From: Acidobacteria bacterium OLB17
Lineage (GTDB): Bacteria; Acidobacteriota; Blastocatellia; Pyrinomonadales; Pyrinomonadaceae
Direction: 5' to 3'
Length of the DNA stretch: 64,000 bases
NCBI GenBank assembly: GCA_001567505.1
Contig: LLEU01000033.1
Location: 62,001 to 126,000 of the forward strand
The notes under the pieces were generated by a model that was not told the origin of the DNA, ran no database searches, and saw nothing but the letters and a program-made list of their open reading frames with translations. Shown piece by piece: positions 17,229 to 26,550 of this stretch; the first letter of the stretch is position 1, and every line of letters begins with the position of its first letter. The translations under genes were made by a program, and so were the position numbers.

Positions 17229-17936
17229 ATGGAATTAACGACAGAGTTGACCACAACATCGGTGCTGCTTTTGGGGTTCGTACTCGGGCTGCATCACGCG
17301 ATCGAGGCAGACCATTTAGCGGCGGTCTCAGCGATCGTAAGTGAGAAGAAGAATATCTTTACTGCCTCGATCGTCGGCGGCCTTTGGGGCGTCGGCCACA
17401 CGCTTTCGCTTTTCGTCGTCGGGCTGTTGGTGATCTTTCTAAAGCTGCAGATCTCGGAGAGCGTCGAATCAAAACTCGAAGGCGTGGTCGGCGTAATGCT
17501 CGTCCTGCTCGGGCTGAACGCAATCTACAAACTCCTCAGAAGCGACAAGGTCCATTCACACGAACACTCGCACGACGGCCTGACGCACACGCATCCTCAC
17601 ACGCACGAGGCCAACGAGGACGAGAACGCATCGCACCATCGGCTGAGCCCGCGCTCGGTCCTTGTCGGGATGATCCACGGGCTTGCCGGCAGCGCTGCAC
17701 TGATGCTGATGATCGTGCCGCTTATTCCGTCGGCCTTTGTCGCTTTGCTATATATCGTGGTCTTTGGCGTCGGTTCGATCGCTGGAATGATGGCGATGAG
17801 CCTTTTGATCGGGCTGCCGTTCCATTTTACGGCCGCACGGCATTCGCTGCTGAATGCCGGCATCCGCGTCGCTGCGGGACTCTTCAGCCTCGCGCTCGGA
17901 AGCTCGATAATCTACGAACACTTCATCGCGGCTTAA
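17229..17936 (+). CDS. NicO/UreH-type membrane transporter (nickel/cobalt or related)
   Basis: 235 residues from the ATG at 17229, which removes a non-membrane extension. About six transmembrane helices. The first helix carries LHHAIEADHLAAVS, matching the HxxxxDH metal-selectivity motif of NiCoT/NicO permeases. A cytoplasmic or periplasmic loop near residues 110-130 is strongly His-rich (HSHEHSHDGLTHTHPHTH), suggesting divalent-metal buffering. Expected to move Ni2+ or Co2+ across the inner membrane. No urease or hydrogenase gene is nearby. It is convergent with the 17941 gene, with only 4 bp between. Confidence 0.85.
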   Translation: MELTTELTTTSVLLLGFVLGLHHAIEADHLAAVSAIVSEKKNIFTASIVGGLWGVGHTLSLFVVGLLVIFLKLQISESVESKLEGVVGVMLVLLGLNAIYKLLRSDKVHSHEHSHDGLTHTHPHTHEANEDENASHHRLSPRSVLVGMIHGLAGSAALMLMIVPLIPSAFVALLYIVVFGVGSIAGMMAMSLLIGLPFHFTAARHSLLNAGIRVAAGLFSLALGSSIIYEHFIAA

Positions 17937-17940
17937 CGCT

Positions 17941-18579
17941 TCAAACGAATTCGATCTTTCCGAATGCTTCCGGAACGTGGAACGCGGGCCTTTCCGTTCG
18001 CGTAGGCCGCCATGCAAGGTAGCCGCGCGTCTCGCCTTCGCCGACACAGCGAAAGATGTTGCCTAGCCAAATGTCGCCGCGTACGGGCGGCGCGCCGAAC
18101 CTTGCGAGCGGGATCTTGATCGCGATCGTCACTAACGTTCCTTCGACGGCCGCCGCAGCTTCCAATCCCGAAGCGAAATCCCATTCGGTCTTTCGAACGT
18201 CACCGTCGATCTCGATCGCAAGGTCGAGCCATTCACCTGTCGGCGCCGCCTCGAATTCGAGATAACGCCGCGGATGGCCGCGATCCGGCGCAAGGAAGAT
18301 CTCGCATACATCGCGTTCCCAGAGTTCGTCTGCTTTCGTTGTAACGTTGGGCTTCGGATTCACGATCAAGGGTTCGTGTTGTTCGGCCTCGAATCTGGCA
18401 AAAAAGTGCGTGTCCGACCACAAGAGCCTTGCGCGGAAATGCCTTGTTTCGGGAGCTTCAAGGCCGGACCAGTATGTTCGGATCTCGATGGCCTCGGCGC
18501 GCTGCCAGTCGGCGTTCGTTAGGTCGTCGATCGCGAGGTCTGTCTCTATATAGGTAACGGTAGCTGTAGGTTCGGTCAT
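17941..18579 (-). CDS. CBM9/DOMON-like carbohydrate-binding domain protein
   Basis: 212 residues from the ATG at 18579, which overlaps the stop of the upstream gene (ATGA), so the two are translationally coupled. The frame's longer N-terminus lies wholly inside the DUF2156 gene and is rejected. It is a single beta-sandwich of CBM9-like type: RLLWSDTHFFARFEAE, DVCEIFLAPD, YLEFEAAPTGEW and WLGNIFRC are typical of the DOMON/CBM9-like family. No signal peptide is visible, which is unusual for that fold. Ligand unknown. Last gene of a ribF-ABC1-DUF2156 cluster. Confidence 0.78.
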   Translation of the reverse strand: MTEPTATVTYIETDLAIDDLTNADWQRAEAIEIRTYWSGLEAPETRHFRARLLWSDTHFFARFEAEQHEPLIVNPKPNVTTKADELWERDVCEIFLAPDRGHPRRYLEFEAAPTGEWLDLAIEIDGDVRKTEWDFASGLEAAAAVEGTLVTIAIKIPLARFGAPPVRGDIWLGNIFRCVGEGETRGYLAWRPTRTERPAFHVPEAFGKIEFV

Positions 18580-19670
18580 TTTGGGGATACGGCCCTTCCA
18601 CTCCGAGGGGCTTTCAGTACGGCGCGCATTCGCGCAAGCTCCGTCGCGGCGGCCTTGAATAACGCACTCGTGACCAGCGAGACCGGCGCGTTCCCGCTGA
18701 ATGCATCCAGGATCGCGGCAAGCGTACCGACACGCACCTTCGGCTCGTTCACGAGAACATAGACCGGTTCCCAACGCATCGGCCGGAGCTTTGCCTTGAA
18801 CGCGTCGAGGCCGTCAAAATTGTAAAACCTTCGGCCGTGTCGGCGAAGCCATAAAAGTATGACCCGCACCCAAAGCGGCGGCGCCACGGGCGGAAGATCG
18901 GCGCGCGTCGAGAGCGGCGAGATCCCGAGAGTTGCGTATTCGGCACCGTCCTCGGCAAGCTTCCGCATTGCGGCATCGATCATAAATTCGACCGTCCCGT
19001 TCGCGGAGCCGGGACGATGCGGGAATTGCTCGAAGAGCCACCCGTTGCGATTCGGCACAGGCGAGAGTATGACGAAGCCAGTGATCTTGTCGCCCGCCTT
19101 TGCAACGAAGATGCGGCGGTGTTCGAGACGGTCGAGCGTGTCGGTCTCGACCATAAAATGCAGCGGCGGCAAGCCTTTCGAGCTAAGCCACGCGGCGAGC
19201 AGCTCGGCGAGCCGAGTGTTATTTGCGGCCTGCTCGACCGTCCATTCCTCGACCGAAACGCCCTTGTTCCGCGCACGATTGATCTGCGAACGAAGTGTGC
19301 GGTCGGCCGCGACGATGCGTGCCCATTCCTGCGGATGCCAGACGGGCTGCGCGCCGATCAGGAATTCCGAATGGCTGCCGTCGGCGACGACCGTCGTCTC
19401 GAGTCGCGATTCCGCACCGAAGTAGCAGGCAGTGAATCCGCGTTCGCGAGCCTCGGCCTCGAACGCGTAAGAGACGGCTGCAAGCCGTGCCTTTGCGCAG
19501 ACCGGTGCACCGACGACGATCCAGCGGCGCTTCGCCTGCACGAAGCCGACAACGGCGTCGCCTTCCGCCGAGAACCAACGCTTTATGCCGGGATTCACGA
19601 TCTGGAACGACGTCGAATTCCACCCGTGCGAAAGCACGAGGTCGCGGGCTCTGGCAACGTCCGGATTCAC
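18576..19670 (-). CDS. DUF2156 GNAT-type protein (MprF C-terminal-like aminoacyl transferase)
   Basis: 364 residues. Matches the soluble C-terminal half of MprF/FemX-type lysyl-transferases: GFVQAKRRWIVVGAPV, FGAESRLE, IGAQPVWHPQEW, RSQINRARNKGV, TGFVILSPVPNRNGWLFEQFPHRPGSANGTVEFMID and the final FYNFDGLDAFKAKLRP. No membrane domain is attached, so it may use tRNA-linked amino acids on a lipid or cell-wall target, or have another acyl donor. It overlaps the next gene by 4 bp and follows an ABC1 kinase by 24 bp. Confidence 0.83.
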   Translation of the reverse strand: MNPDVARARDLVLSHGWNSTSFQIVNPGIKRWFSAEGDAVVGFVQAKRRWIVVGAPVCAKARLAAVSYAFEAEARERGFTACYFGAESRLETTVVADGSHSEFLIGAQPVWHPQEWARIVAADRTLRSQINRARNKGVSVEEWTVEQAANNTRLAELLAAWLSSKGLPPLHFMVETDTLDRLEHRRIFVAKAGDKITGFVILSPVPNRNGWLFEQFPHRPGSANGTVEFMIDAAMRKLAEDGAEYATLGISPLSTRADLPPVAPPLWVRVILLWLRRHGRRFYNFDGLDAFKAKLRPMRWEPVYVLVNEPKVRVGTLAAILDAFSGNAPVSLVTSALFKAAATELARMRAVLKAPRSGRAVSPK

Positions 19671-19694
19671 AGGTTCGATCTTACTCGATGCACG

Positions 19695-21393
19695 CTAGGT
19701 ATTCAGAACCGTCTTGAAAGCCATCTTCGCAAGCTTCCATGTGCGGTCCCAATCGATCTTGCCGCCTTCATCGCGGCCCATCAGCCGATCGACAAAGCGT
19801 TTGCGGAAATCGCGGCCTTCGCGCCGGAGCATAAACTCCTTCGCGTAGGGCTTTGCCGTCTCGAAGAAATTGAATTCCGGATCCGTGATGATGCCGATGC
19901 CTTCGAGCGTCATCAGCGCACGCATTATGTACGTGAAATTCGACGGCAGACGGAACGGATAGTCATACATCACGTCGGCGAGGTCGTAGGTGAGCTCCTT
20001 GAAGTTCACGTCCTTGAGCTTCAGGTTGAAATGGAACTCGAACATACGTTCGACGACCGGTTTTACGACCGAATGCGGTGTTCCCGGCTTTAGGAAATCG
20101 AGGTCGATGAGGTCCTGTGCAATGCCCGCGGGATCTTTGCCGACGACGTGAAAGAACGCGTCGATCATCTTCGACTGGAGCGCCGCGTCGATGCGGCCGA
20201 CCATCCCGAAATCGAAGAAAGTGAGGCGCCCGTCGTCCTGCACGAGCAAGTTCCCGGGGTGCGGATCGGCGTGAAAAAAGCCGTCCTCAAGGAGCTGCTT
20301 TAGGTACGTTTTGATGAGCAGGCGATTCACCTTTGAGGGCGAGATATTCTTTCGTGCCTGCTCTTCGAGATCGGTGACCTTCGTCCCGCGGATGAAATCC
20401 ATCGTAAGGACCTTTTTCGTGGTCGCGTGCCAAAAGATCTCGGGAACGCGGATGTTCGCCCAGTTCTTGAAATTCTCGCGAAAGCGGTCGGCGTTGCGGC
20501 CTTCGGCGACGTAATCCATCTCTTCGTGGATCGTCTGGTCGAATTCGCGAAGCATTCCGGCCCAATCGGCGTTCTCATTCAGCTGCTCAAAACGCTCGGC
20601 AAAGGCAGCGACCTTTTTCAGGATGAAGATGTCGTCCTTGATCGTAGCCTCAAGATGCGGCCGCTGAACCTTTACGGCAACCTCTTCGCCCGTGTGCAGC
20701 CGAGCGCGATATACCTGGCCGAGCGAAGCCGCCGCGATCGGTTCCGCATCAAATTCGCTGAACGTATCCGAGATCTTGCGCCCGAGTTCGCGCTCGATGA
20801 TCGCACGGGCGGCGTCGTTCGGGAACGGCGGAACTTGATCGACGAGCGTTCCCAATTCCTTTACGAATGGCAGCGGCAGAAGGTCGGCGCGAGTTCCCAT
20901 CGACTGGCCGATCTTGATGAACGTCGGGCCTAGAGCGATGAGTTTTTCCTTAAGCCAAACGGCCTGGCGTTCCTGATTCTCGAGCTTTGAGGCCTTCGTG
21001 CCGACAAAAAATCGGCGAAGCACGAGCAGTACGCCGTCGAGGCACTTGAACCGCAGCCTGTGCAGCCACTGCGACGAGCGCGGCCCGCGTCAGCGCGTAG
21101 GCTTTCGCACGGCGTGCGCGCAGGCGTTTCTGCTGGTGCTTGCGATGAATGTCGTACTGATCGAGGTATAGATAAAGCGAGAGCGTGGCAATGACGCGCG
21201 AGATCTTCAGAAGCCTCAGGTATCCGCGAAGGCCGAGCTTGCCGCTCGCAGGCTCACCTTTGTCGACGCTTGCGTTTGTGGGCGTTTCGAAGGCGACGCT
21301 GCCGCCTTTTACGATCGAGAGGTTCGGCGCTCGCGCAGGATCATCCTGCGGCGTGCTTGTCTCGGGCCTTTCGATCAATGCTGTTTTGCTCAC
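19695..21393 (-). CDS. ABC1/UbiB-family atypical kinase (frameshifted)
   Basis: A UbiB-like protein kinase-fold gene split near 21070-21090. The N-terminal about 100 residues (from ATG 21393) contain GYLRLLKISRV and a charged helix. Dropping one base restores a continuous SSQWLHRLRFKCLDGVLLVLRRFFVG sequence (key residues W, LR, LVLRRFF) into the conserved KxGQS motif LGPTFIKIGQSM. Further ABC1 motifs are EPIAAASLGQVYRA, VAVKVQRP, FFHADPHPGNLL and the DFG-like FFDFGMVG. Family members support ubiquinone or isoprenoid-lipid metabolism. It follows ribF by 20 bp on the same strand. Confidence 0.85.
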
Positions 21394-21413
21394 TGTCTTT
21401 CACTGCGTCGCGG

Positions 21414-22367
21414 TCAAAGAATCGCGAGCATATTCCTTACGCCCGGCCGCAGGAAATAGTTCCTTGCGTGCTTTACGTCGTCGTTTATCTGAGCGGTTAA
21501 CTCGTCTATTCCGTTGAACTTACGCTCATTGCGGATTCGATGCAGGATCCGCACGCGAAGCGCGATGCCGTAAAGGTCGCCGTCAAAATCGAGAACGAAC
21601 GTCTCGACCGAAGGCTCGCGTCCGCCGCCGAACGTCGGCCGGACGCCGATATTCGTCACGCTTCGGCGCCATTTGCCGTCGATGAGCGTTGCCGTCGCAT
21701 AAACACCGAATTTCGGGATCACGCGATTATGCGCTTGCAAATTCGCGGTCGGGAAACCGATCGTATGACCGCGGCGGTCACCGCGAACGACGATGCCTTC
21801 GACGCCGTACGGCCGGCCGAGCATCCTGCGTGCAAGATTTACGCGGCCGGCAAGAAGCTCTTCGCGGATTAGCGACGAACTGATCCGCCGCCCGCGAAGC
21901 CGTACTTCGTCAACCTCGTCCGCCACGAACCCAAGCTCCTCAGACATACGCCGAAGCAGCTCGATATTGCCGCCGCGGCCGCGGCCGAACGCAAAGCCCT
22001 GCCCTAGGTAGATCTCGCTCGCCCGAAGACGGTCGTGCAGGGTGTCGCGTATGAAGTCCTCGGCGAATTGCGACGCGAACTCGGGGGAAAAATTGATCAC
22101 GATCGCCTGCTCGATTCCAAGGAATTCGAGGTAAGAAAGCCGCTGGTCAAGCGTCTGCAGGAGCGGCGGTGCGGATTCCGGATGCAGGACGGCTCGCGGG
22201 TGTGGGTCAAAGGTGATTGCCGTCGCCGTCGCCTTTATTCTTTTCGCCCGATCGACGACCGTTCGTATTATCTGCTGATGTCCGAGATGAAGCCCGTCAA
22301 AGACCCCAAGCGTCAGAACGCAAGGCCTCGCGATATTCGCATTCTCGGTTCCATGAAAGATCTTCAT
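21414..22367 (-). CDS. ribF: Bifunctional riboflavin kinase/FAD synthetase
   Basis: 317 residues. The N-terminal FMN adenylyltransferase domain has GVFDGLHLGHQQI and TFDPHPR, with SSSLIREELLAGRV ahead of the linker. The C-terminal riboflavin kinase domain begins after RPYGVEGIVVRGDRRGHTIGFPTANL, where the GFPTAN motif binds phosphate, and includes GVRPTFGGG and the catalytic glutamate in PSVETF. Makes FMN and FAD in the cytoplasm. First gene of the ribF-ABC1-DUF2156-CBM9 run. No FMN riboswitch is recognisable in the 120 bp upstream. Confidence 0.95.
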   Translation of the reverse strand: MKIFHGTENANIARPCVLTLGVFDGLHLGHQQIIRTVVDRAKRIKATATAITFDPHPRAVLHPESAPPLLQTLDQRLSYLEFLGIEQAIVINFSPEFASQFAEDFIRDTLHDRLRASEIYLGQGFAFGRGRGGNIELLRRMSEELGFVADEVDEVRLRGRRISSSLIREELLAGRVNLARRMLGRPYGVEGIVVRGDRRGHTIGFPTANLQAHNRVIPKFGVYATATLIDGKWRRSVTNIGVRPTFGGGREPSVETFVLDFDGDLYGIALRVRILHRIRNERKFNGIDELTAQINDDVKHARNYFLRPGVRNMLAIL

Positions 22368-22490
22368 CCCTTCGATTTTTACAGAAAATCCGAGAAATCG
22401 CTATTGTTTGAACTACTAGTTGCTAAAGCTACAGACTCTATTGACCTTCTGAATTTCCACCGGCTTTAGACCAACTTCTTGACCTTTTTT

Positions 22491-23052
22491 GAATTGCCAC
22501 TAGCTTTAGCTAGTGGACAAAGTCGGCCCAACTGACCGGGCTTTAGCCCAAGCGACGCTCAAACCCGCCGCGTTCTAAAAAGTAATCGAACTCATCATCG
22601 AATGGGCGGACGCGGTGATGCTCTTCCTGTCCATCGATATACTTCCTCACCTTTGACAAGAGCGATTCGCTCACCGAGACCGCAAAATATTCGTCCTGCC
22701 AATGGAATTTACCGTGGCAAAGCTTGTTCTTGTTGATCCAATGGGAGGATTCGCCCTTGAGAAGACGCATGACCTCATCGATAGTTTGGCCGGAGCCGAG
22801 CGAAACGAGGCAGTGTATATGCTGCACCCAGCCGTTCAAAGCTCCAACGAAGATATTCTTTTCGCGTGCGTTCTCTCTGATGTGGTCAAACACTTTGCGT
22901 CTGATCGGTTCAGTTAGCAGCGGTTCGCGATCTTTCGTCGTCCAGACGAAATGTATCCAAACGCTGATGTGGGGCATATGCTTTGAATCATTGGGCTAAA
23001 GCCCTTCAAATATTGTCTCTAATGACCCACTAGCTGAAGCTAGTGGCAATTC
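22491..23052. mobile_element. RAYT/IS200-type element with terminal REP palindromes
   Basis: Outer ends at 22491-22516 and 23027-23052 are 26-bp inverted copies of each other with one mismatch. Each contains a hairpin CCACTAGC-TTTA/TGAA-GCTAGTGG next to GAATTG. Inner palindromes GGGCTTTAGCCC (22538-22549) and GGGCTAAAGCCC (22993-23004) form a second nested pair. Between them lies one transposase gene. The organisation matches a REP-associated tyrosine transposase unit. A degenerate relative (CCACCGGCTTTAGACC) lies just outside the left end. Confidence 0.8.
22543..22977 (-). CDS. REP-associated tyrosine transposase (Y1, IS200/IS605-like)
   Basis: 144 residues, the usual TnpA-REP length. The HUH metal-binding pair is His53 and His55 in VQHIHCLVSL. 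The catalytic tyrosine is probably Tyr113 in VRKYIDGQEEHH. RHFHWQ-like GKFHWQDEYFAVSVSES matches the family's central strand. Single-strand nicking and joining at adjacent palindromes would be expected. The stop codon lies inside the inner palindrome at 22538-22549. The reading frame is intact, so the gene may still be active or domesticated. Confidence 0.9.
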   Translation of the reverse strand: MPHISVWIHFVWTTKDREPLLTEPIRRKVFDHIRENAREKNIFVGALNGWVQHIHCLVSLGSGQTIDEVMRLLKGESSHWINKNKLCHGKFHWQDEYFAVSVSESLLSKVRKYIDGQEEHHRVRPFDDEFDYFLERGGFERRLG

Positions 23053-23064
23053 CTGGCAAGAATA

Positions 23065-24036
23065 TCAAGCGCCATCTCCCAAATGCTTTTCCGGAATCAA
23101 GTAATTTTGGATGTAGTCGGCGACGGCGGGTTCGAGTTCGGTGGCCGGGGCGGTGAAGCCAGCGTTTCGGATGCTCGTGAGGTCGGCCTGTGTGTGATAT
23201 TGATAGCGGTCGCGAAGGTGTTCGGGCATTTCGACGAACTCGACGCTGCGTTCGTGCCCGAGTGCCTTGAATATCGCGTCCGCAAGCGAATTCCAGCTAT
23301 TCATCCGGCCTGAACCGACATTAAAGAGGCCGCCATTGTCGTTCTCCAGGAAAAAGAGCGTCATTGCGACGGCATCCTTCACATAGACGAAATCGCGGCC
23401 GAATTCGCCGTCCTTGTAGGCAGCGTTATGGCTCTTGAAGAGCTTGAGTTTTCCCGTTTCGCGGATCTGCCCGAACGCCTTGTTCACGAGCGAGCGCATA
23501 TCGCCCTTGTGATCCTCGTTCGGGCCGAAGACGTTGAAATATTTGAGCCCGACGATCTTATCGAACAAGCCGTGGCGGGCCGCCCATTGGTCAAAAAGCT
23601 GTTTCGAATAACCGTAAACGTTCAGCGGCCGAAGGGAATCGAGGCCGTCCGTACCGTCCTGCATACCGGCCGAGCCGTCGCCGTACGTTGCCGCCGACGA
23701 AGCGTAAATGAACCGAATGTCGTTGGCCACGGCAAATTCCGCGAGGTACTTCGAATATTCGAAATTGTTGCGGAACATATGGTCGGAGTCGCGTTCAGTG
23801 GTCGAGGAACACGCTCCCAAATGAATGATCGCCTCCGCGTCGCGAAATTCGTGAAGATCATCGAGAAAGTCGTCCGCGTCCGCGTAATCGGCGAACCGCA
23901 GCGGCGCCAAGTTCTTCCACTTGTCGGTCTCATCCATCCGATCGACGATGAGAATATCCTCGTGGCCAAGCTCGTTCAGCCGCCAAACCGTCGCACTCCC
24001 GATGAAACCGGCCCCGCCGGTAACGATGATCTTCAT
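23065..24036 (-). CDS. hldD: ADP-L-glycero-D-manno-heptose 6-epimerase
   Basis: 323 residues. Short-chain dehydrogenase fold with N-terminal GGAGFIGS, which binds NADP. Heptose-epimerase features are HLGACSSTTE, ASSAATYGDG, the catalytic YGYSKQLFD tyrosine/lysine pair, FNVFGPNEDHKGDM and DFVYVKD. It makes the L-glycero form of ADP-heptose for the LPS inner core, evidence of an outer membrane with heptose-containing LPS. It is the second gene of a pair: the dipeptidase stops 13 bp upstream of its start. Confidence 0.95.
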   Translation of the reverse strand: MKIIVTGGAGFIGSATVWRLNELGHEDILIVDRMDETDKWKNLAPLRFADYADADDFLDDLHEFRDAEAIIHLGACSSTTERDSDHMFRNNFEYSKYLAEFAVANDIRFIYASSAATYGDGSAGMQDGTDGLDSLRPLNVYGYSKQLFDQWAARHGLFDKIVGLKYFNVFGPNEDHKGDMRSLVNKAFGQIRETGKLKLFKSHNAAYKDGEFGRDFVYVKDAVAMTLFFLENDNGGLFNVGSGRMNSWNSLADAIFKALGHERSVEFVEMPEHLRDRYQYHTQADLTSIRNAGFTAPATELEPAVADYIQNYLIPEKHLGDGA

Positions 24037-24049
24037 ATTTCGAGGGTCT

Positions 24050-25377
24050 TTACTTAGCCTTATCCTGCGCCTGGAGTTTGCGGGCTACCGCCTGGACCTC
24101 ATCGAGGACGCGAAGGAGGTTGCCGCTCCAGAGTTTCTGGATCTGTTTCTTTGTGTAGCCGCGGCGGACGAGTTCGAGCGTTACGTTGAAGGTCTCGGCC
24201 GCGCTGTCCCAGCCTTCGACGCCGCCGCCGCCGTCAAAATCCGACGAGATACCGACGTGATCGATACCGATCTTCTTTACAAGATAATCGATGTGATCGA
24301 CGAAATCCTTGACGTTCACATCCGGAGCGACGTCCTTGAGACGCTCGCGGATGACGGCCGCGTTCTTCGTGCGAAAGGCCTGCATTTTCTCGAAATATGC
24401 CTCGCGGTCGCCTCCGGCATCTTCATTATCTCGGCACGCGAAAGCTGCGTAAAGCCTTCTTTGGCGGCGAGTTCCTTCATTATCTCGGCCTGTTTTGCCG
24501 AGCGGAGAGTGCTCTTCTCTTTGTTTACATAGCTTCGGAACGCCACGGCCTGCACGACGCCGCCGTTCTTTCGGATCGCTTCGAGCTGTTCGTCGTCGAG
24601 GTTGCGGCTGTGGTCGCAAAGGGCACGAGCGCCGGAATGCGACGCGATAACGGGAGCTTTGCTGAGCGCGATCGCCTGCAGATTCGACTGCTTCGAGGGA
24701 TGCGAGAGGTCGATCATTATGCCCCATTTGTTCATCTCGGCGATCGCCTTCTTGCCGAGGTCGCTCAGGCCGTTGTTGAGCCAAACGCCGTCAGCCTCGC
24801 CCGTATTCGAATCGGCAAGCTGGCTGTGCCCGTTGTGCGCAAGCGACATATAGCGGGCTCCGCGGTCGGCGAATTCCTTTATGCGTGAGAGGTCCGTACC
24901 GATCGGATAACCGTTCTCGACGCCGATCATCGCAACGAGCTTCCCTTCTTTAACGAGCCGGCGGACGTCATTGGAGGTCAATGCGAGGCCGATCTGATCG
25001 GGAGCGATCTTTTCCGTAAGGCGATGGATCGCGTCGAATTTGTCGATCGCGTTCTTGTATGCCGCGGCGTAGCCCGCTTCCGTCAACGGCCCTTGCCCCG
25101 TATAGACGATCATCCACGAGACGTCGAGCCCGCCCTTTCGCATTTTGGGAAGGTTCACCTGCGTGTCGAGATCCTGCGTGTAGTTCCGCTCGAGGGTAAA
25201 GTTGCGGGTGCTGATGTCGTTATGCGTGTCGAGCGTGATGACGGACTTATGGATCTTCTCGGCCTTGGCTCGCAGCTTCGCCTCTGCTTTCTCGTCACGC
25301 GTTTGTGCGAAAGCAGAGATTCCCGGCAGGGTCATGAATATAGCAAAAGCGGCGATCGCGGTAAGGATTCGTCTCAT
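24050..25377 (-). CDS. Exported membrane dipeptidase, peptidase M19 (frameshifted)
   Basis: About 443 residues read across a break near 24412. The signal peptide (ILTAIAAFAIFMTLPGISAFAQ) directs it to the periplasm. The zinc site starts with DTHNDIS near residue 50, followed by MIGVENGYPI, YMSLAHNGHS, DLSHPS and ASHSGARAL. After IMKMPE the sequence lacks one base; restoring a G in the GAGGCGACC stretch gives GDREAYFEKM and continues through HIDYLVKKIGIDHVGISSDFDGGGG to 24050. M19 enzymes cleave dipeptides, often with D-residues. Cotranscribed with hldD. Confidence 0.87.
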
Positions 25378-25548
25378 TTTTATTATTTCTCCGAAATTTA
25401 TTTGGCGAGTTCAGTTTATTAGGACTGCGAGGCGACCGCAAATCACCACGCCCGACGCCGAACGGCACGCGCCGCCTCTAATTTGTTTACGGCCCCCAAT
25501 TCTCCTAAAATTGCTTATTTGCGTGTTTGCGAAAACGGCAGGTTGTTT

Positions 25549-26418
25549 ATGGCAAATAAAATTCGCAAGGCGGTGTTTCCCGCGGCCGGCCTCGGCACAA
25601 GGTTCTTACCGGCGACGAAAGCCTCTCCCAAGGAGATGCTGCCGCTCGTCGATAAACCGCTGATCCAGTATTCGGTCGAAGAAGCGATCGCCGCCGGCGT
25701 CGAATCGCTACTGATAATCACGGGCCGCGACAAGACCGCGATCGAGAATCATTTCGACATCTCGTTCGAGCTTGAGGAGCTTTTGAAGGAGAAGGGCAAG
25801 GACGAGCTTTTCGAACAGGTTCGGGCGATCTCCGACATTGCACGCATCAGCTACACGCGGCAAAAGCAGGCGTTGGGCCTCGGCCATGCCATCTATCAAG
25901 CGAAGGATTTCGTCGGCGACGAGCCGTTCGCGGCGCTTCTTGCCGACGACGTGATCGACGCCGAGCGGCCGGCCCTTGCGCAGATGATCGATGTTTACGA
26001 GCGGTTCGAAGCTCCCGTGATCGCGACGATGCAGGTCGAGGGCGAGGCCATTTCGCGTTTCGGCGTGATCGATGCGGACGAGGTCGAGCCAGGCGTTTTC
26101 CGCATCAAAGGAATGGTCGAGAAACCCGCGTTCAAGGACGCGCCGAGCGACCTTGCGATCGTCGGGCGATATATCTTCACGCCGGACATCTTTCAGGCGA
26201 TCGAGGAAACTGCGCCCGGTGCCGGCGGCGAGATACAGATCACGGACGCGATGCAGAAGCTGCTCGCAAAACGCCCGTTCTATGCCGTTCGTCTTGACGG
26301 AACTCGGCACGACGCCGGCGACAAGCTCGGTTTTCTGATCGCGACGGTCGAATATGCTTTGAAGCGTGAGGATCTCGGCGAGGATTTTCGCAAGTACCTT
26401 CGCTCGCTCGAACTATAA
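25549..26418 (+). CDS. galU: UTP-glucose-1-phosphate uridylyltransferase
   Basis: 289 residues from the ATG at 25549, which places the nucleotide-binding AAGLGTRFLPATKASPKEMLP right after the start. Makes UDP-glucose from UTP and glucose-1-phosphate. Later motifs are VDKPLIQYSVEEA, ALGLGHAIYQAKDFVGDEPFAALLADD and the sugar-binding VEKPAFKDAPSDLAIVGRYIF. Supplies nucleotide sugar for the galE product at 52 kb and for surface glycans. A 170-bp spacer separates it from the divergent dipeptidase gene. The frame's 22 extra upstream residues are rejected. Confidence 0.96.
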   Translation: MANKIRKAVFPAAGLGTRFLPATKASPKEMLPLVDKPLIQYSVEEAIAAGVESLLIITGRDKTAIENHFDISFELEELLKEKGKDELFEQVRAISDIARISYTRQKQALGLGHAIYQAKDFVGDEPFAALLADDVIDAERPALAQMIDVYERFEAPVIATMQVEGEAISRFGVIDADEVEPGVFRIKGMVEKPAFKDAPSDLAIVGRYIFTPDIFQAIEETAPGAGGEIQITDAMQKLLAKRPFYAVRLDGTRHDAGDKLGFLIATVEYALKREDLGEDFRKYLRSLEL

Positions 26419-26550
26419 AGGCGCGCTCGGTTCTGATCGCTCTGCGGTTTTTTCTTTCTCCCTCGTCGCCCGCCTTCGAGGCGAACATTTCTGTGATATT
26501 CTAAGGGCATTTGACGGCTCGGGCTTTGCGGCGTCAACCGCCCTTTTTCA

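Noticed and set aside
22218..22490. FMN riboswitch in front of ribF
   Set aside because: The conserved AGGGTGAAATTCCC-type elements are not present in the upstream region.
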